DNA from: Hymenobacter latericoloratus
GTDB lineage: Bacteria; Bacteroidota; Bacteroidia; Cytophagales; Hymenobacteraceae
Reading direction: 5' to 3'
DNA: 64,000 nucleotides
Assembly: GCF_014199535.1 (NCBI RefSeq)
Contig: NZ_JACHNV010000004.1
Span: 124,001 to 188,000, forward strand
Part shown: positions 59,380 through 64,000 of the stretch, one piece after another
Layout: each line of letters starts with the position of its first letter
Numbering within the stretch: the first letter of the stretch is position 1
Made by a program: the position numbers and the translations under genes
Notes under the pieces: model-generated
What the model saw: the letters and a program-made list of their open reading frames with translations, nothing else
Databases searched by the model: none
Told to the model about the DNA's origin: nothing

Positions 59380-61899
59380 ATGAGTTCTTCCTATCATAAA
59401 ATTATTCCGGTAGCCGCCCTTGCGCTAACGTTAGGCGCTGTGCCAGCCACCAGCGCCCTTGGGCAGGTGCAGGCTCCTGCTGCAGCCGGTGAGCAACCTC
59501 AGCGCTATACCTTGGGGGGAATTTCGATTAGCGGTGCCCGTTACCTTGATGCCAATACGTTGATTGGCCTGACCGGGTTGAAAGTAGGTGACCCTATTAC
59601 GATTCCGGGGGAGGAAATAGGCAAGGCCATCCGCCGACTCTGGGACCAGGGCATTCTTGGTGACGTGAGCGTAAGTATTGCGCGTACCGAGGGCTCCCGC
59701 ATTTTTCTGGATTTCAACCTGAAAGAGCGCCCCCGGTTGTCCAAGTTTGAGTTTTCGGGCATTGGCAAAGGGCAGGCCGACGACCTGAAAAACAAAATCA
59801 AGCTGATACGGGGCAAAGTAGTGACCGATGCGCTGCTCAGTAACACCCGCGCTCAGGTCCGGAAGTTCTATACCAACAAAGGCTACCTCGATAGTAAGGT
59901 GACTATCACGCAGGTGCCCGACTCCTCGCTGTCCAACAGTGTAACCTTGAACATCAAGGTTGACAAAGGAGCGAAAGTCAAGATCAAGGAAATTGCTTTC
60001 GAGGGTAACACGGCCTACTCGGATAGCAAACTCAAGGGCAAGCTCAAGAAAACCAAGGAGAAGAAGTTTCCCAAATTCTTTAACTCTGGTAAATTCCAAA
60101 CAAAGGAATTCGCCGATGATAAGCAAAAGCTCATTGAGTTCTACAACGGCGAAGGCTACCGCGACGCGGTAGTTCTTTCGGATACGCTGGAGCGCGTTGG
60201 GGATGGGTTGCGCCTGACCATTCGGGTAGATGAGGGCCCCAAGTACTACTTCCGCAATATCTCGTGGAAGGGCAACTACCTCTACGACGACAAAACTCTG
60301 GCTTCCGTACTCGGTATTAAGGAGGGTAGCGTGTACAGCAAAGAAACGCTGGATAAGCGCCTGAACTACAACCCCACGGGCCAAGACGTAACCTCGCTCT
60401 ACATGAACGATGGCTACCTGTTCTTCCAGATTGAGCCGGTAGAAACCAAGGTGGAGGGTGACTCCATCGATATTGAGATGCGCATCACGGAAGGGGTGCA
60501 GGCGCGCATCAAGGATGTAAACATTGCCGGCAACACCAAAACCTCCGACCACGTGGTGCGCCGGGCGCTCTACACCCTCCCCGGTGACAACTTCAGCCGG
60601 GAGCAGCTTATCCGTAGCCAGCGCGAAATTGCTACACTGGGGTACTTCGACCCGGAGAAAATTGGATTGAATCCGGTGCCGAACCAGGCCGATGGTACAG
60701 TGGACATCAACTACACGGTAGAGGAGAAGCCTTCCGACCAGATCACGCTTTCTGGCGGCTGGGGCGGCTACGCCGGCTTTATTGGCACGGTTGGCCTAGT
60801 ATTCAACAACTTCTCATTGCGCAAAGCCGGCTCGCTGCGTAACTGGACGCCCGTGCCGGCCGGCGACGGGCAGCGCCTGGCGTTGAACGTGCAGGCCAAC
60901 GGCCTGCAGTACCAGGCCTATTCTTTCTCCTTCACGGAGCCCTGGCTGGGTGGGCGTAAGCCTAATTCGTTGTCGGTGAGCCTGAACAAGAGCATTCAGC
61001 GTTTGGGCACCAACTTCAATGCCGAAACGGGCAGCTTTATCAAAGTGAATAGTGCTTCCGTGAGCTTGGGCCGCCGCCTGCGCTGGCCCGATGACTACTT
61101 CACATTGAGCAACTCGCTTTCCATCAGCCAATACAAGCTGCAGAACTACACGTTCTTCCAGAACTTCCAGAACGGCAACGCCAACAACATCACACTCAAT
61201 ACCACGCTTTCCCGCAATAGCATCGACAACCCCACGTTTACGCGGCGGGGCTCCTCGCTGGCGCTAAGCGTGAGCCTGACGCCGCCCTACTCTGTTTTCC
61301 CTGGTTCGCACCCCAATGTGAACGAATGGGTAGAGTTCCATAAGTGGATGTTCGATGCTTCGTGGTTTAGCCCCGTAGTGGGCAAGCTGGTACTGAACAC
61401 CCGGGCTCACTTCGGCTTTATTGGCAGCTACAACTCCAGCCGCGAAATCGGTCCGTTTGAGCGCTTTAAGCTCGGGGGCTCCGGCCTGGGGTACGGTGGT
61501 TCCGCTAACTTCCTGGTGGGTACGGAATACGTAGGTCTGCGCGGATATGCCGACCCGAACGATGCCGCTTCTCTGCCTGCTTCCCGCCAACAGTCGAATG
61601 GGGGCGTGGTGTACAACAAGTTTGTGCTGGAAATGCGCTACCCCGTCAGCCTGAACCCGGCGGCCACGGTGTACGTGCTGAGCTTTGCGGAAGCCGGCAA
61701 CTCCTTTGAACGTTACACCGATTATAACCCTTATAAGTTGTACCGTTCGGCCGGGGTAGGGGCCCGCATTTTCATGTCGGCATTTGGTTTGCTAGGCTTC
61801 GATTACGGCTGGGGCTTCGACAAAGTGCCGATCTACACCTCTGGCCAGAAGCAAGACAAGGGCATGTTCCACTTTATTATTGGTCAGCAGATCCGCTAA
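59380..61899 (+). CDS. bamA: Outer-membrane protein assembly factor BamA
   Basis: 839 residues, signal peptide ending SALGQ. Five POTRA domains (about 45-440) are visible from repeating motifs such as YTLGGISISGARYLDANTL, KIKEIAFEGNTAYSDSKLKGKL and ARIKDVNIAGNTKTSDHVVRRALYT, then a 16-strand barrel with GGWGGYAGFIGTVGLVFNNFS at its start and FDYGWGFDK...FHFIIGQQIR at the end (a beta signal). It inserts outer-membrane proteins. The two Skp-type genes follow. Confidence 0.96.
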   Translation: MSSSYHKIIPVAALALTLGAVPATSALGQVQAPAAAGEQPQRYTLGGISISGARYLDANTLIGLTGLKVGDPITIPGEEIGKAIRRLWDQGILGDVSVSIARTEGSRIFLDFNLKERPRLSKFEFSGIGKGQADDLKNKIKLIRGKVVTDALLSNTRAQVRKFYTNKGYLDSKVTITQVPDSSLSNSVTLNIKVDKGAKVKIKEIAFEGNTAYSDSKLKGKLKKTKEKKFPKFFNSGKFQTKEFADDKQKLIEFYNGEGYRDAVVLSDTLERVGDGLRLTIRVDEGPKYYFRNISWKGNYLYDDKTLASVLGIKEGSVYSKETLDKRLNYNPTGQDVTSLYMNDGYLFFQIEPVETKVEGDSIDIEMRITEGVQARIKDVNIAGNTKTSDHVVRRALYTLPGDNFSREQLIRSQREIATLGYFDPEKIGLNPVPNQADGTVDINYTVEEKPSDQITLSGGWGGYAGFIGTVGLVFNNFSLRKAGSLRNWTPVPAGDGQRLALNVQANGLQYQAYSFSFTEPWLGGRKPNSLSVSLNKSIQRLGTNFNAETGSFIKVNSASVSLGRRLRWPDDYFTLSNSLSISQYKLQNYTFFQNFQNGNANNITLNTTLSRNSIDNPTFTRRGSSLALSVSLTPPYSVFPGSHPNVNEWVEFHKWMFDASWFSPVVGKLVLNTRAHFGFIGSYNSSREIGPFERFKLGGSGLGYGGSANFLVGTEYVGLRGYADPNDAASLPASRQQSNGGVVYNKFVLEMRYPVSLNPAATVYVLSFAEAGNSFERYTDYNPYKLYRSAGVGARIFMSAFGLLGFDYGWGFDKVPIYTSGQKQDKGMFHFIIGQQIR

Positions 61900-61941
61900 G
61901 CCCGGCGGTGCGGCCAGCGACACTTCATCTTTTTTTACCAT

Positions 61942-62625
61942 ATGAACAAGATGTTTTCGTGGGTAGCGGCCGCTGTGCTGTTCCTGCTGGTAGCGGCCCC
62001 TCAGGCGGCAGAGGCTCAAAAGTTCGGCTACGTTGATTCCGAATTTATTATGGGCAAGATGCCGGCCTACGCCCAGGCCCAACAGGAACTCAATACGTTG
62101 TCCGGCAACTGGCAGAAGGATATTGAGGCGCAAAAAAAAGATCTGGATAAGCTCTATCGGAATTATCAGGCTGAAGAAGTGGTTCTTACAGAGCCGATGA
62201 AGAAGAAACGGCAGGACGAGATTCTGAAGAAGGAGCAGGATATTAAAGCCTACTCCAACAAGATCTTCGGTTTTGAGGGCCAACTTTTCAAGAAGCGGCA
62301 GGAGCTGACCAAGCCGGTACAGGACCAGGTGTTTGAGGCCATCGAAAAAGTAGCCAAGAAAAAGCAGTTGGCTATTGTATTCGATAAATCCGGCGACCTG
62401 ACCATGCTCTACACCAACCCCGTGCACGATTACACGGAGTTTGTGTTGGAGGAGCTGGGCCTGGCCTCGGAAGAACGCAACCAACCCGCCCAGAAAGGTG
62501 CCGTTCGGACGGTTACTACCCCTCAGGCTCCGGGTGGGGAAGCGGCCACGGAAGAAGAACCGGCTCCTGCCCGCACCAAGCAGCCCACCCGCACGACTCC
62601 GCGGCCGGCAACCCGAAAAAACTAA
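61942..62625 (+). CDS. OmpH/Skp-family periplasmic chaperone (first copy)
   Basis: 227 residues with signal peptide ending AAEAQ (about 24). The body is a long coiled coil with KFGYVDSEFIMGKMPAYAQAQQELNTLSGNWQKDIEAQKKDLDK, the OmpH signature, and a strongly charged middle. The C-terminal ~40 residues are Pro/Thr/Glu-rich and disordered. It should hold unfolded outer-membrane proteins for BamA. 42 bases after bamA, and the second copy starts 45 bases later. Confidence 0.9.
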   Translation: MNKMFSWVAAAVLFLLVAAPQAAEAQKFGYVDSEFIMGKMPAYAQAQQELNTLSGNWQKDIEAQKKDLDKLYRNYQAEEVVLTEPMKKKRQDEILKKEQDIKAYSNKIFGFEGQLFKKRQELTKPVQDQVFEAIEKVAKKKQLAIVFDKSGDLTMLYTNPVHDYTEFVLEELGLASEERNQPAQKGAVRTVTTPQAPGGEAATEEEPAPARTKQPTRTTPRPATRKN

Positions 62626-62670
62626 CTTTGCGCATCTAACTCTCTGACATTTTTCCTTTTGATGACCACC

Positions 62671-63306
62671 ATGAACAAATTCCGCGTTGCGCTGGCTGCT
62701 GCCGCTCTTACCTTCTCCACGGCTACGGTTTCGATGGCCCAGACGGCTGCTCCGCTGAAAATTGGCTACACCAGCGTACAGTACGTGCTGAGCCAGATGC
62801 CCGAGAGTAAGCAGATTGAGTCGCAGCTGAAGGACTACAGCACGCAGCTCAAAACCCAGCTCGATGCTAAAGGCAACGAGTTCCGCACCAAAGCCGAGGC
62901 CTACCAGAAAGGCGCTTCTACCATGACAGAGGTAGTACGCGCTGATAAAGAAAAGGAGCTGCAGAACCTGCAGCAGTCGATTCAGGAGTTTCAGCAGAAC
63001 GCTGAGGTTTCGTTGCAGCAAAAGCAGCAAACCCTGCTGAAGCCGGCCTTGGATAAGCTGCAGAAAAACATTGATGCCGTAGCGGACGAAAACGGTTACA
63101 CTTACATCCTGAACTCGGACGGTGACAGCCCGCTGCTGCTGCACGGCCCCAAGGACGGCGACGTATCGGACCTGATTCTGAAGAAGATGGGAATTACCCC
63201 GGGTGCCGCTGCTGCTGCTCCTAAAGTAACTACTCCGGCGGCCAGCCCCGCCGCGGCTACCCCTACGGCCAGCTCCACTAAAACCAAAACCAAGACGAAG
63301 AAATAG
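62671..63306 (+). CDS. OmpH/Skp-family periplasmic chaperone (second copy)
   Basis: 211 residues if started at the ATG 62671 (ATG 62662 would add three residues; both are plausible). Signal peptide ends VSMAQ. PLKIGYTSVQYVLSQMPESKQIESQLKDYSTQLKTQLDAKG and a Gln-rich coiled coil match OmpH. The C-terminal ~35 residues are Ala/Thr/Lys-rich. It duplicates the upstream gene; pairs of ompH genes after bamA are common in Bacteroidota. Confidence 0.88.
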   Translation: MNKFRVALAAAALTFSTATVSMAQTAAPLKIGYTSVQYVLSQMPESKQIESQLKDYSTQLKTQLDAKGNEFRTKAEAYQKGASTMTEVVRADKEKELQNLQQSIQEFQQNAEVSLQQKQQTLLKPALDKLQKNIDAVADENGYTYILNSDGDSPLLLHGPKDGDVSDLILKKMGITPGAAAAAPKVTTPAASPAAATPTASSTKTKTKTKK

Positions 63307-63339
63307 TACGGCTGTGGCCGCGTATTCTTCCTGACGCAG

Positions 63340-63366
63340 AACAGCCGGGGCCTTGCTCCGGCTGTT
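63340..63366 (+). terminator. Terminator of the bamA-skp operon
   Basis: AACAGCCGG (63340-63348) with CCGGCTGTT (63358-63366) and a T-rich tail (TTTTGTTTATATA). Confidence 0.75.
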
Positions 63367-63424
63367 TTGTTTATATAGACACCTGGCTGAACTTCGCTGT
63401 CTGCCCACTGCCCGATTACGCTCC

Positions 63425-64000
63425 ATGTATCACGACCCAGAAGAATTTCCTGACCTAACCGCCGACGCTGCTGGTGCCGCCTACCCCCCCGGAGCAAGCG
63501 AAACGCCGGACGACGAAGATGGAGACGAACTATATGAGCACCACCGGATCCGGGCCGACCGGCGGCAGGAACTGCTGCGCCTGGATAAGTTTCTGCTGAA
63601 CCGCCTGCCCAGTACTTCCCGTACTCGCATTCAGAATGCTATTCGGGCAGAGGCGGTACAGGTGAATGATCGGCCCGTGAAATCAAACTACCGGGTGAAA
63701 CCGCTGGATGTTATCACAATTACGCTGCCGGAGCCACCTCGCGAGTTCAAGGTAGTACCGGAGCCCATGGACCTCGATATCCGCTACGAGGACCCCGAGC
63801 TGCTGATTGTGAACAAGCCCGCCGGACTGGTAGTGCACCCCGCGTACGGCAACTGGAACGGGACCCTGGTAAATGGGCTGGCTCATCACCTGCAGAACTT
63901 GCCTACGGGCCGTAACGGTGAAATCAGGCCCGGGCTGGTACATCGCATCGACAAGGATACCTCCGGGCTTCTGGTGATTGGTAAAACGGAATTTGCCATG
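63425..64000 (+). CDS. rluD: RluA/RluD-family pseudouridine synthase, 3' end outside the window
   Basis: The frame is open from the ATG at 63425 to the window end (192 codons). An acidic N-terminus precedes an S4 RNA-binding domain (RLDKFLLNRLPSTSRTRIQNAIRAEAVQVND, about 50-90). The catalytic domain follows with LLIVNKPAGLVVHPAYGN and HRIDKDTSGLLV, where Asp176 is the expected catalytic Asp. It modifies 23S rRNA uridines in RluD-type enzymes. Only about half of the catalytic domain is visible. It is separated from the OmpH genes by a terminator. Confidence 0.9.
   Translation, partial: MYHDPEEFPDLTADAAGAAYPPGASETPDDEDGDELYEHHRIRADRRQELLRLDKFLLNRLPSTSRTRIQNAIRAEAVQVNDRPVKSNYRVKPLDVITITLPEPPREFKVVPEPMDLDIRYEDPELLIVNKPAGLVVHPAYGNWNGTLVNGLAHHLQNLPTGRNGEIRPGLVHRIDKDTSGLLVIGKTEFAM

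Noticed and set aside
61792..63426. Long leftward ORF over the bamA end and both skp genes
   Set aside because: It crosses three genes on the other strand and has no recognisable motif.
1..64000. CRISPR array or prophage
   Set aside because: No evenly spaced direct repeats, no cas genes, integrase, capsid or other phage genes were seen.

Overview
The window reads as a chromosomal stretch of a high-GC member of the Bacteroidota, most like Hymenobacter or a close relative. The support is a type IX secretion (T9SS) C-terminal sorting domain, a PorG-like/uppS/bamA/skp-skp cluster, a MurF-alanine racemase fusion, a TonB receptor with a carboxypeptidase-like N-terminal domain, DUF4834/DUF5686/DUF4230/DUF6089 proteins, and promoters of the Bacteroidota type (TAnnTTTG at -7 with TTG/TTTG about 20 bases upstream). 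The assignment rests on recognised protein families and gene order; no search was run. I see no phage, transposase gene, CRISPR array, rRNA or plasmid function.

Layout. 0-8 kb: 3' end of an L-serine dehydratase gene, a large T9SS-exported protein, an ion-channel-like membrane protein, lutB, an M28 peptidase and ispF. 8-15.6 kb: a TetR regulator followed by a complete tripartite RND efflux system (TolC, adaptor, permease), then a small acyl-carrier-like protein whose attachment serine is a threonine. 15.7-20.5 kb: DUF1232 protein, NlpC/P60 peptidase, HExxH protein, small hypothetical proteins, tRNA-Thr(CGT), FkbM methyltransferase and DUF4834. 20.5-30.6 kb: DUF5686 outer-membrane protein, RecX, DUF4230, a GT-C type membrane protein, a PLP desulfhydrase/ACC deaminase, YfhO and RarD. 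31-40 kb: MurF-Alr, an AT-rich island, a TonB receptor with a neighbouring alpha/beta hydrolase that lacks its serine, and an OmpA lipoprotein. 40-46 kb: FeoA-FeoB, RsmI-like methyltransferase, hydrolase, TPR histidine kinase. 46-50 kb: leftward pdxJ-mnmH-selD-membrane protein, a probable operon for 2-selenouridine in tRNA. 50-64 kb: YqeY, CvpA, PabA/TrpG, hydrolase, then a long rightward envelope-biogenesis run: CBS protein, Omp85-like protein, NAD kinase, two tandem DUF6089/PorG-like proteins, UppS, BamA, two Skp/OmpH chaperones and the start of an RluD-type pseudouridine synthase.

The intergenic DNA is the most unusual part. Almost every operon end carries a long, near-perfect inverted repeat (arms up to 32 bp perfect, or 43 bp degenerate), often mirrored around the stop codons of two convergent genes. 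There are also three REP/MITE-like palindromic elements at about 5.4, 26.9 and 30.8 kb. These look like a family of quasi-palindromic terminators and dispersed repeats. They and the Thr-for-Ser carrier protein are the best candidates for something not well described.
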